A DNA stretch of 32,901 bases from positions 1 through 32,901 of the forward strand of contig JAEZLX010000046.1 of the NCBI GenBank assembly GCA_023415035.1, given 5' to 3'. Within the stretch, counting starts at the first letter, position 1; each line of letters starts with the position of its first letter. The position numbers and the translations under genes were made by a program. Under the pieces are notes generated by a model. It made no database searches and had not been told where the DNA came from. It worked only from the letters and a program-made list of their open reading frames with translations. Of this stretch, positions 22,577 through 30,188 are shown piece after piece. Source of the stretch: Pseudomonadota bacterium (GTDB taxonomy: Bacteria; Pseudomonadota; Gammaproteobacteria; Burkholderiales; Burkholderiaceae_C).

Positions 22577-24727
22577 ATGAGCAACACAAGCAGCGCGACC
22601 AAGTGCCCCTTCCACCCTGCCGGCAGCGGCACGACCAACCAGGACTGGTGGCCGAACCAGCTGCGCGTGGACCTGCTCAACCAGCATTCGAACCGCTCCA
22701 ATCCCCTGGGCGAGTCGTTCGACTACGCCGAAGAGTTCAAGAAGCTGGACTATTCCGCGCTGAAGGCCGACGTCAAGAAGACGCTCACCGATTCGCAGGA
22801 ATGGTGGCCGGCCGACTGGGGCAACTACGCCGGCCTGTTCATCCGCATGGCCTGGCACAGCGCCGGCACCTACCGTGTGGTGGATGGCCGCGGTGGTGCG
22901 GGCCGCGGTCAGCAGCGTTTCGCGCCGCTCAACAGCTGGCCTGACAACGTGAGCCTGGACAAGGCGCGCCGCCTGCTGTGGCCGGTCAAGCAGAAGTACG
23001 GCCAGAAGATTTCCTGGGCCGACCTGATGATCCTGGCCGGCAACGTGGCGCTGGAAGCCAGCGGTTTCCGCACCTTCGGCTTCGGCGCCGGCCGTGAAGA
23101 CGTGTGGGAACCCGACCAGGACGTGAACTGGGGGACGGAAAAGGAATGGGTGGCCCAGCACCGCAGCCCCGAGATGCTGGCGATGAATCCGCTGGCCGCC
23201 ACCGAGATGGGACTGATCTACGTGAACCCCGAAGGCCCGAATGCCAGTGGCGACCCGCGCTCGGCCGCGGCCGCCATCCGCGCCACCTTCGGCAACATGG
23301 CCATGGACGACGAGGAAATCGTGGCCCTGATTGCCGGCGGCCACACGCTGGGCAAGACGCACGGCGCAGGCCCGGCCACCCATGTCGGTCCGGCGCCGGA
23401 AGCCGCCGACCTGGAAATGCAGGGCATGGGCTGGGCCAGCAGCTTCGGCAGCGGCAAGGGGGCTGACGCCATCACCTCCGGCCTGGAAGTGGTGTGGACG
23501 CAAACGCCCACGCAGTGGAGCAACAACTTCTTCGAAAACCTGTTCAAGTTCGAGTGGGTGCAGGAGCGTTCACCCGCCGGCGCGATCCAGTTCGTGGCCA
23601 AGGATGCGCCGGAAATCATTCCCGACCCGTTCGACCCGAACAAGAAGCGCAAGCCGACCATGCTGGTGACGGACCTGACGCTGCGCTTCGACCCCGAGTT
23701 CGAAAAGATCTCGCGCCGCTTCCTCAACGACCCGCAGGCCTTTTCCGAAGCCTTCGCCCGCGCCTGGTTCAAGCTGACCCACCGCGACATGGGGCCGAAG
23801 GCCCGCTACATGGGCCCCGAGGTGCCGAAGGAAGACTTGATCTGGCAGGACCCGCTGCCCGCACCAGTTCACAATCCAGGCGCGGCCGACATCGCCGATG
23901 CCAAGGCCCGGATCGCGGCGCTGAACCTGCCCGTCGGTGACCTGGTCACCCTGGCCTGGGCTTCGGCCTCGACGTTCCGCGGCGGCGACAAGCGTGGCGG
24001 CGCCAATGGCGCGCGCATCCGTCTCAATCCGCAGCGGGGCTGGCAGGTCAACCAGCGTGCGATCCAGGCTCTGGAGAAACTGGAAGCGCTGCAGCCGGAC
24101 ACGAAGCTGTCGCTGGCCGACCTGATCGTGCTGGCCGGTGGCGTGGCGATCGAGCAGGCCGCCAAGACAGCCGGATTCGTCGTCGAGGTGCCGTTCGCGG
24201 CAGGCCGGGTCGATGCACGCCAGGACCAGACCGACGTGGAGTCGTTCGCCTATCTGGAGCCGTTCGCCGACGGTTTCCGCAACTATCTGAAGGCCACGAC
24301 CGAGCAGGCGGCCGAGACGTTGCTGATCGACAAGGCGCAACTGCTGACGCTGACGGCGCCGGAGATGACGGTGCTGGTCGGCGGCATGCGTGCCCTGGAC
24401 GCCAGCTGGGATGGCAGCCGCCACGGCGTGTTTACCGAGCGTCCGGGTGCGCTGACGACCGACTACTTCGTCAACCTGCTGGACATGGCCTACGAGTGGA
24501 AGCCCGCCTCGCCGGAACGCCAGCTGTTCGAAGTGCGCGAGCGCAAGAGCGGCGCGCTCAGGTGGACGGCCACCCGCGTGGACCTGGTGTTCGGCTCCAA
24601 CTCGGTGCTGCGCGCCCTGTCCGAGGTGTATGCCGCGGCCGATGGCGCCGAGAAGTTCGTGAAGGACTTCGTTGCTGCCTGGACCAAGGTGATGAACCTG
24701 GACCGCTTCGACCTGAAGAAGAAGTGA
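22577..24727 (+). CDS. katG: Catalase-peroxidase KatG
   Basis: The 716-residue bifunctional haem enzyme breaks down hydrogen peroxide and acts as a broad peroxidase. The N-terminal catalytic domain has distal Arg90, Trp93 and His94 (RMAWHSAGTYR), the cross-link partners Tyr215 (GLIYVNPEG) and Met242 (AMDDEE), and proximal His255 (IAGGHTLGKTHG). The Trp-Tyr-Met adduct needed for catalase activity can therefore form. The C-terminal half is the usual inactive peroxidase-like domain. ATG 22577 follows AGGAGA with a good spacer. Upstream lie an OxyR site and promoter; a strong terminator follows. The protein is slightly shorter than E. coli KatG (726 aa) but complete. Confidence 0.97.
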   Translation: MSNTSSATKCPFHPAGSGTTNQDWWPNQLRVDLLNQHSNRSNPLGESFDYAEEFKKLDYSALKADVKKTLTDSQEWWPADWGNYAGLFIRMAWHSAGTYRVVDGRGGAGRGQQRFAPLNSWPDNVSLDKARRLLWPVKQKYGQKISWADLMILAGNVALEASGFRTFGFGAGREDVWEPDQDVNWGTEKEWVAQHRSPEMLAMNPLAATEMGLIYVNPEGPNASGDPRSAAAAIRATFGNMAMDDEEIVALIAGGHTLGKTHGAGPATHVGPAPEAADLEMQGMGWASSFGSGKGADAITSGLEVVWTQTPTQWSNNFFENLFKFEWVQERSPAGAIQFVAKDAPEIIPDPFDPNKKRKPTMLVTDLTLRFDPEFEKISRRFLNDPQAFSEAFARAWFKLTHRDMGPKARYMGPEVPKEDLIWQDPLPAPVHNPGAADIADAKARIAALNLPVGDLVTLAWASASTFRGGDKRGGANGARIRLNPQRGWQVNQRAIQALEKLEALQPDTKLSLADLIVLAGGVAIEQAAKTAGFVVEVPFAAGRVDARQDQTDVESFAYLEPFADGFRNYLKATTEQAAETLLIDKAQLLTLTAPEMTVLVGGMRALDASWDGSRHGVFTERPGALTTDYFVNLLDMAYEWKPASPERQLFEVRERKSGALRWTATRVDLVFGSNSVLRALSEVYAAADGAEKFVKDFVAAWTKVMNLDRFDLKKK

Positions 24728-24775
24728 TCTTGCTCCCACCGTCGGCGCGCGCGTAGCCGATGCGCCCCTGATGCC

Positions 24776-24808
24776 AGCCCCCGCGGCCTCTCGCCGCGGG
24801 GGCTTTTT
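24776..24808 (+). terminator. Rho-independent terminator of katG
   Basis: AGCCCCCGCGGC (24776-24787) and GCCGCGGGGGCT (24793-24804) form a perfect 12-bp stem over a 5-nt loop, followed by TTTTT. Confidence 0.9.
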
Positions 24809-24834
24809 CGCGCCATCATCGGCACAAGATGAAT

Positions 24835-24855
24835 CGGCCACCGCGAAGGTGGCCG
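24835..24855 (-). terminator. Stem-loop between katG and priA, possible end of the priA transcript
   Basis: CGGCCACC (24835-24842) and GGTGGCCG (24848-24855) form an 8-bp stem with a 5-nt loop, 87 bp beyond the priA stop. On the leftward strand it is followed by a short A/T-rich stretch without a real U tract, so termination is only a suggestion. Confidence 0.35.
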
Positions 24856-24941
24856 TTGTGCGGCCCCTTTGTCGCGGAGCGCCTCGCACACCGTCATGGT
24901 GACGCGGGGTTGTGACAGGGCGGTGACAATGACGCGCGGGC

Positions 24942-27056
24942 TCAGACCGACAGTGGGTCCACGTCCACGAGGAAGCGGATCAGGCCGCGCGACTGCGGAT
25001 GCAAGCGGCACTCGACCAGACGCGGTTGCCAGGCCGCGAGGAAGCGCTGCAGCACCCCGCGCGATGGCGCCTCCACGAGCAGTTGCGCGCGCTCCACGTT
25101 GGCCACGCGCTGGATGTTCAGCGGCACCGGCGGGTACAGCGTCACCTCGTCACGGCCGGGCAGGCCCTCGGCCTGGTCGGAGGCCATCTGCAGGAATGCC
25201 TGGGCCGTCTGCTGCGTGCGGGCATCGGCGCGCAGCAGGGCCTGGTGGCCGAAGGGCGGCATGGCCGCCGCCTCGCGTTCGGCCAGCTGCTGGGCGGCGA
25301 AGGTGGGGTAGTCGTAGGTCTTGAGCGCGTGGAATAGCGGATGGCCTGGATGCCAGGTCTGGATCCACATTTCGCTCTGCCGGCTCTGCACGGCGTCACG
25401 CCCGGCGCGTCCGGCAGCCTGCATCAGCAGGGCGAACAGCCGCTCGGGGGCGCGATGGTCGCTGGCGAACAGGCCGGCGTCCACGTTCAGGCCGGCCACC
25501 AGCGTGATGCGGCGGAAGTCGTGTCCCTTGGCGATCATCTGCGTACCCACCAGCACATCCACCTCACCGTTGTGCAGCGCATCGAGCTGTGCCTCCAGGC
25601 TGCCCTTGTGGCGGGTCGTGTCGGCATCCATGCGGGCGACCCTGGCTGGCGAGCCGTCGGGCCGCCGCACGTGCGACAGCAGTCCGGCAAGCTGTTCTTC
25701 CACCTGTTCGGTGCCGCGGCCGATGGGGGCGATGTCCAGGTTGCCGCAATCGGGGCAGGCGCGCGGCACGCGCTGAGTGAAGCCGCAGTGATGGCAGCGC
25801 AGCGTGCGGTCGATCTTGTGGAAGACCCGGAAGGCGCTGCAGTGGGGACACTGGCTCTTCCAGGCGCAGGCGTCGCAGGCGAGCACCGGGGAGTAGCCAC
25901 GGCGGTTGAGCAGCACGAGGCACTGCTCGCCGCGCGCCACACGCTCCTCCATGGCCGCCAGCAGCGGGGGCGAGAGGGTGGCGCCCTTGGGCTGGTGGTT
26001 CATGTCCACCAGGCGCAGGCGCGGCAGGCTGCCGCCACCGATGCGGCCCGGCATCTCCAGACGTGCGTAGCGCCCCTGTTCGCTCGCGTGCCAGCTCTCC
26101 AGCGAGGGCGTGGCCGAGCCCAGGATCACCTGGCAGCGCCGGCCGCTGTGCTCTGTCTCGGCCTTGGCACGATACACGGCGAGATCGCGCGCCGAATAGC
26201 GGGCACCCTCCTGGCTTTTGTAACTGGGGTCGTGCTCCTCGTCCACGACGATGAGGCGCAGGCCCGGCAGGCTGGCAAAAATGGCCATGCGCGTGCCCAG
26301 CACGATGCGCGCCTGTCCGGCGTGCGCCGCCAGCCACGCTTGCAGGCGCTGCGCCGGCGTCATGCCGCTGTGCAGGCTAACGACCGAGCCCGCCCCGTGC
26401 CGTGCCTCGAAACGGGCGCGAAAGCGCGCCTCCAGCTGCGGTGTCAGGTTGATCTCGGGCACCAGCACCAGCACCTGGGTGGCAGGCCCCTCGTCAAGCA
26501 CGCGCTCGGTCGCGCGAAGATAGACCTCGGTCTTGCCGCTGCCGGTGGCACCGTAGAGCAGCACCGGCTGGTCGATGCCGGGCAAGGCGTCGAGCACCGC
26601 TTGTTGCTCGTCGCTCGGCTCGGGACGGGTGTCGGCCAGGGCCGGGTCGCCGCCGACCGCTTCCCCGGTCTTGGTGCGTTGCTTGTCGAGGCGCTTGAGC
26701 CGCCGCCCCAGTTGGGTGCTGTCCAGGTCCCGCAGGGCGGGCGGCAGCACCGACAGCGCCAGTTCGCCCAGGCCGCGCTGGTAGTAGCGTGCGGAAAACG
26801 ACACCAGCTGGCGCCAGCCGGCCGACAGGGGTGGCAGGCCGTCGAGCACGCCCGACACCGGACGGATCTGTGCCGGGTCCCAGCCCTCCGGCGCCTGTTC
26901 CGGCAGTTCCCAGACCACGCCCAGCACCTCGCGCGCGCCCAGCGGCACACGAACCAATGTGCCCGGCGCAAGCGGTTGCTCACACTGGTAGCTCAGGGCA
27001 TCGCCGAGGCCACTGTAAGCCGGGGTGGCTACCACGATGCTGGGCCAGTAAGTCAT
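24942..27056 (-). CDS. priA: Primosomal replication restart helicase PriA
   Basis: The 704-residue protein recognises stalled forks and loads the replicative helicase. Domain order is the N-terminal 3'-DNA-binding region, Walker A GATGSGKT (residues 169-176), DEEH box (272-275), and motif III ILGSATPSLES. Eight zinc-binding cysteines follow (Cys394, 397, 403, 406, 421, 424, 434, 437), then the second helicase lobe with VGTQMIAKGHDF and MQAAGRAGRD. All key residues are present. The ATG at 27056 gives MTYWPSIVVATPAYSGLGDA; no strong ribosome binding site is seen before it. It lies downstream of hemE on the same strand, separated by 377 bp with possible DnaA sites. With rep, this window holds two fork-rescue helicases. 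Confidence 0.95.
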   Translation of the reverse strand: MTYWPSIVVATPAYSGLGDALSYQCEQPLAPGTLVRVPLGAREVLGVVWELPEQAPEGWDPAQIRPVSGVLDGLPPLSAGWRQLVSFSARYYQRGLGELALSVLPPALRDLDSTQLGRRLKRLDKQRTKTGEAVGGDPALADTRPEPSDEQQAVLDALPGIDQPVLLYGATGSGKTEVYLRATERVLDEGPATQVLVLVPEINLTPQLEARFRARFEARHGAGSVVSLHSGMTPAQRLQAWLAAHAGQARIVLGTRMAIFASLPGLRLIVVDEEHDPSYKSQEGARYSARDLAVYRAKAETEHSGRRCQVILGSATPSLESWHASEQGRYARLEMPGRIGGGSLPRLRLVDMNHQPKGATLSPPLLAAMEERVARGEQCLVLLNRRGYSPVLACDACAWKSQCPHCSAFRVFHKIDRTLRCHHCGFTQRVPRACPDCGNLDIAPIGRGTEQVEEQLAGLLSHVRRPDGSPARVARMDADTTRHKGSLEAQLDALHNGEVDVLVGTQMIAKGHDFRRITLVAGLNVDAGLFASDHRAPERLFALLMQAAGRAGRDAVQSRQSEMWIQTWHPGHPLFHALKTYDYPTFAAQQLAEREAAAMPPFGHQALLRADARTQQTAQAFLQMASDQAEGLPGRDEVTLYPPVPLNIQRVANVERAQLLVEAPSRGVLQRFLAAWQPRLVECRLHPQSRGLIRFLVDVDPLSV

Positions 27057-27433
27057 AGGTTAGTCGCTTTTCTTCAGCCGTTCTGTCGGAGTCTGGTCTA
27101 AGTCGTTGATTTCCAAGTTGTTCCGGCGCTTTCCAGAAAATCTGTGGATAACTTTGTTGATAGTCTGCGAACGTCGCGCTGGAGGCCTTGAAAATCAAGG
27201 GCTTGGTTAGATTGCTCAGAAAAAAAGCAGGCGAACTAAGTTGAATAAAATCAATAACTTACGATATGTTGTCCACCGATGTGAGGTGCGGTGCACAACT
27301 GGCTGGCCTGGCGCACCGCAGCACAAAATTTGTGCATAAGTGATGGCTGTCAAGCACGGATTTCAGCCATTTTTGTGCTATGGGTGCGCCCGTGCCGTGC
27401 CGCGACGACCTTCCCGTTGCCTTTGGCGCGTGC
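27057..27433. other. A/T-rich hemE-priA intergenic region with DnaA-box matches
   Basis: No gene is seen in these 377 bp. TGTGGATAA (27143-27151) and TGTGCATAA (27331-27339) are exact matches, on the minus strand, to the DnaA box TTATNCACA. Weaker relatives are TGTTGATAG (27157-27165), TTGTCCACC (27269-27277) and GTGCACAAC (about 27291). An A/T-rich stretch lies around 27240-27270. Near hemE, two inverted repeats interlock: ATGGCTG/CAGCCAT (27343-27349, 27364-27370) and AGCAC/GTGCT (27353-27357, 27375-27379). The priA promoter must also lie here. Confidence 0.55.
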
Positions 27434-28534
27434 TCAGGCCACAGCCTGACGCAGGCGGCGCGAATGGGCATGCACCGCATCCACCAGCACCTTCACGTGC
27501 TCCGGCGGCGTGTGCTGGCTGATGCCGTGGCCGAGATTGAAGATGTGCGTCGGGCCCTGGCCGCTGCCCTGGTGCGGGGTGCCAAAGCTTTCCAGCACGG
27601 CGGCCACTTCGCGGTCGATGGCCTCGGGCGGGGCGAACAGCACGTTGGGATCGATGTTGCCCTGCAGGGCCTTGCGGTCGCCCACCAGGGCGCGCGCCTG
27701 GCCGAGGTTCACGGTCCAGTCCAGTCCCAGCACGTCGCAGTCGAGCGTCTTCATGTCGGTCAGCCACAGCCCGCCACCCTTGGTGAACACGATGCGCGGG
27801 ATCACGTTGCCCGCGCTGTCCGAGCCCTTGAGCTGCGCCAGCACGCGCTTCGTGTAGGCCAGTGAAAAGTCCTGGAACTTGCCGTCGGCCAGCACGCCGC
27901 CCCAGCTGTCGAAAATCATCACCGCCTGCGCGCCGGCGTCGATCTGCGCGTTCAGGTAGGCGGCCACCGCGTCGGCGTTGATCGCCAGGATGCGGTGCAT
28001 CAGGTCCGGGCGGCTGTACATCAGGCTCTTGACGGCGCGGTAGTCGTCCGAGCCACCGCCCTCGACCATGTAGCAGGCCAGTGTCCAGGGGCTGCCCGAG
28101 AAGCCGATCAGCGGCACCCGGCCATTGAGCGCCTTGCGGATCGACGTGACAGCGTCGAACACGTAGCGCAGCTTGTCCATGTCCGGCACGGCCAGCCTGG
28201 CCACGTCGTCCTCGGTGCGCACCGTGCGCGCGAACTTCGGGCCTTCGCCCGCCTGGAACGACAAGCCCAGGCCCATTGCGTCCGGCACGGTCAGGATGTC
28301 CGAAAACAGGATGGCCGCGTCCAGCGCATAGCGCTCCAGCGGCTGCAGCGTCACCTCGGTGGCGAAGTCCACATTGGTCGCCAGCCCCATGAACGAGCCG
28401 GCCTTCGCACGCGTGGCGCAATACTCGGGTAGGTAGCGCCCGGCCTGGCGCATCAGCCACACCGGCGTGTGGTCGGTGGACTGGCGCAGACAGGCGCGCA
28501 GGAAACTGTCGTTCTGGAGGGGGGCAAAGCTCAT
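27434..28534 (-). CDS. hemE: Uroporphyrinogen decarboxylase
   Basis: The 366-residue enzyme removes four carboxyl groups from uroporphyrinogen III to give coproporphyrinogen III in haem synthesis, in the cytoplasm. The signature PVWLMRQAGRYLPEY is near the N-terminus (from about residue 24), and the active-site Asp is in ILFSDILTVPDAMG (about residue 78). Further family blocks are GFSGSPWTLACYMVEGG, FDSWGG, GLDWTVNLGQAR and NLGHGI near the C-terminus. Length and motifs are complete. The ATG at 28534 has no strong ribosome binding site. Only 84 bp separate it from the tail of the decayed integron integrase, so its promoter lies in that gap or inside integron DNA. Confidence 0.97.
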   Translation of the reverse strand: MSFAPLQNDSFLRACLRQSTDHTPVWLMRQAGRYLPEYCATRAKAGSFMGLATNVDFATEVTLQPLERYALDAAILFSDILTVPDAMGLGLSFQAGEGPKFARTVRTEDDVARLAVPDMDKLRYVFDAVTSIRKALNGRVPLIGFSGSPWTLACYMVEGGGSDDYRAVKSLMYSRPDLMHRILAINADAVAAYLNAQIDAGAQAVMIFDSWGGVLADGKFQDFSLAYTKRVLAQLKGSDSAGNVIPRIVFTKGGGLWLTDMKTLDCDVLGLDWTVNLGQARALVGDRKALQGNIDPNVLFAPPEAIDREVAAVLESFGTPHQGSGQGPTHIFNLGHGISQHTPPEHVKVLVDAVHAHSRRLRQAVA

Positions 28535-28571
28535 GGGGGTATCCGGTGCGGGGCTTCAAAAGGAAGCTTGG

Positions 28572-28577
28572 ATTATC
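28572..28577 (-). promoter_or_regulatory. Possible hemE -10 box
   Basis: Read leftward the hexamer is GATAAT (5 of 6 consensus bases), placed 37 bp before the hemE ATG. No good -35 is seen 16-18 bp further upstream. It would keep the hemE promoter outside the integron. Confidence 0.35.
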
Positions 28578-28617
28578 CCGCGCGTGACATGAGACCCGGT
28601 TTGCGCTGGCTCAGGGT

Positions 28618-29402
28618 TCAGGGGTGCAGAACTTGCTGCAACCCCAACGCATCCAGCGGACTGGCCGTGCCGCCGGCCGCCACTTTCAGCACATGCGTAT
28701 AGATCATGGCGCTCGACCCCCGTTTGCGGATCGACAGACAACTTGTGCGACGGGAACACCCAGAACCAGGCCCAGCTTTCGCCCGCGCGTGGGCCAACTG
28801 TACCTGCAACCGAGGGACCAGCGCCTTGGGCAACATCACGACCCGGTCCTTGTCCCCCTTGCCGCTGCGCACCACGATGGCGTGGCGGTCAAAATCCACG
28901 TCCTTGACGCGCAGACCCAGTGCCTCGCGCAATCGCAACCCGCTGCCGTACAGCAGAGCAGCCAGCAGAGCTTCAGTGCCTGTCATGAGGCCGAGCACCG
29001 ACTGCACCTCCTGCACCGTCAACACGACCGGTATCCGTTTGCGCTCAGGAGGTCGACCGATCTGCTGCATCCAGGGCAACTCCATGCCCAGCACCTGTCG
29101 GTAGAGAAACAGCAGCGCATTCAACGCCTGCCGGTGGGTGGCGGGCGCCACCTGCTTCTCGGTGGCGAGCATGGTCAGAAACCCCTCGACGTCGGTCTGC
29201 CCCATCTCGCGCGGATGGCGGAATTCACCGCCGCTGCGAGCGGCCCACAACACAAATGAAATGACTTGGCCCAATAGACGTAGACCTTCTCAGTTTGTAG
29301 ATTGTAATGCAGGTAGCGGACACGTTCGCGAACCTGATCCAGCAGCCGGGCGGACCTGGGAGGGACCCAGCCGGGTTTATCGGATCTGTTAAGCCTGTTC
29401 AT
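28618..29402 (-). pseudogene. intI: Integron integrase IntI, inactivated by a frameshift and two internal deletions
   Basis: Translation from ATG 29402 gives MNRLNRSDKPGWVPP and then LLDQVRERVRYLHYNLQTEK, the IntI N-terminus. Near 29255-29265 the frame shifts; the next frame continues with FRHPREMGQTDVEGFL, THRQALNALLFLYR, PWMQQIGRP, LLYGSGLRLREAL and LRVKDVDFD. After AHARAK (about 28775) a second break joins to WAWFWVFPSHKLSVDPQTGV in another frame, so about 25 residues are lost. After GVERH (about 28710) the sequence jumps to MIYTHVLKVAAGG. This loses some 60 residues including the HxxR catalytic box, while the tyrosine segment remains. The first arginine (GSGLRLREAL) is kept. The recombinase cannot be active. 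Confidence 0.92.
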
Positions 29403-29522
29403 GCATCCAGTATTGTGCGCTACAGGCTTGATTTCAAACAAATTTTTGGGATGCTATGAGACTTTGTTTAACGGCAGCGGTTGTGGGTATCCGGCGTTTT
29501 GCCGTTTAAATCAAAGTTAGGC
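29403..29522 (+). other. attI recombination site with GTTAGGC core
   Basis: The region between the integrase start and the first cassette ends in TCAAAGTTAGGC, with the core GTTAGGC at 29516-29522; recombination would occur between G29516 and T29517. Upstream, AACGGC (29469-29474) and GCCGTT (29501-29506) form an inverted repeat, as expected of integrase-binding sites. The end strongly resembles the well-known attI1 end AAACAAAGTTAGGC. No convincing cassette promoter (Pc) was found here or in the remnant integrase. Confidence 0.75.
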
Positions 29523-29536
29523 GTCGAGGAGGATTT

Positions 29537-30160
29537 GTGCCTTACAACAAAAAAGCTTGGCAGCGACGATTGGCAGAGCGGAGTGACCTATCCACTCAGG
29601 TAGTCCATCTGACGCGAGATGCTGGAAGTCTGAAGTTGGTTGATGTCCTCTACTCGATCCTGAGCGACGGGAAAATCAAGGGAAGCTCCACCCAAGGAGG
29701 CTTTATCTGCGGGAAGACACCGGCGGTGTGTTTCCAAGATGCACCGCTCCCTGCTGTATGCCAGAACGTCTTCTTTGAGCAGAAATACAGCGAAGCAATC
29801 AAAGGTGCGAAGACGCGATATCGAGCGACTGGCCTCGCGTTCCCAAAGGACTACGCATTTCGGAAGGGGGCTAGACCCGTCGTGTACGACAAGACATCAG
29901 AAGCGAAGGCGTATCTTCCAGTCGATCAGCATTGGCGAATCGTGAACTTTGATTTGAGTGACGCCGACGCAATTATCGACTGGACGCACGAGAGGGAGTG
30001 GCGTTCACCAGGTGACTTCACCTTTGATGTGAGTGAAGCGACTCTTCTTTTCGTCAACTCGGCGACCTACAAGGCATTTCTCAAGAAGTGCAAAGAGAAC
30101 CGAACGAATTTTGTTGAACAGGCGAGAGGTGTTGTCGTTATGGACAACCTTCTGTACTAG
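29537..30160 (+). CDS. Cassette 1 protein, AbiGi/DUF2971-like, function unknown
   Basis: The 207-residue protein starts at GTG 29537, with GAGGAGG (29526-29532) 4 nt upstream, all inside the cassette. The pattern resembles AbiGi and DUF2971-type proteins: an early VVHLTRDAGSLKLVDVLYSI, a central cysteine segment FICGKTPAVCFQDAPL, the GARPVVYDKT block, and HEREWRSPGDF near residue 150. The EREWR motif is shared by several defence- and toxin-associated families thought to relate to ADP-ribosyltransferase-like folds. No membrane segment or signal is seen. It is the first cassette after attI. A role in phage defence is inference from this resemblance and from integron context; it could also be a simple uncharacterised enzyme. 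Confidence 0.75.
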   Translation: MPYNKKAWQRRLAERSDLSTQVVHLTRDAGSLKLVDVLYSILSDGKIKGSSTQGGFICGKTPAVCFQDAPLPAVCQNVFFEQKYSEAIKGAKTRYRATGLAFPKDYAFRKGARPVVYDKTSEAKAYLPVDQHWRIVNFDLSDADAIIDWTHEREWRSPGDFTFDVSEATLLFVNSATYKAFLKKCKENRTNFVEQARGVVVMDNLLY

Positions 30161-30169
30161 CTACGACAT

Positions 30170-30188
30170 CTAACAGGCCGTTGAAAAA
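30170..30188 (+). repeat. Left target duplication CTAA and left inverted repeat of the IS
   Basis: CTAA (30170-30173) is directly followed by CAGGCCGTTGAAAAA (30174-30188), the left 15-bp terminal repeat. Confidence 0.9.
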
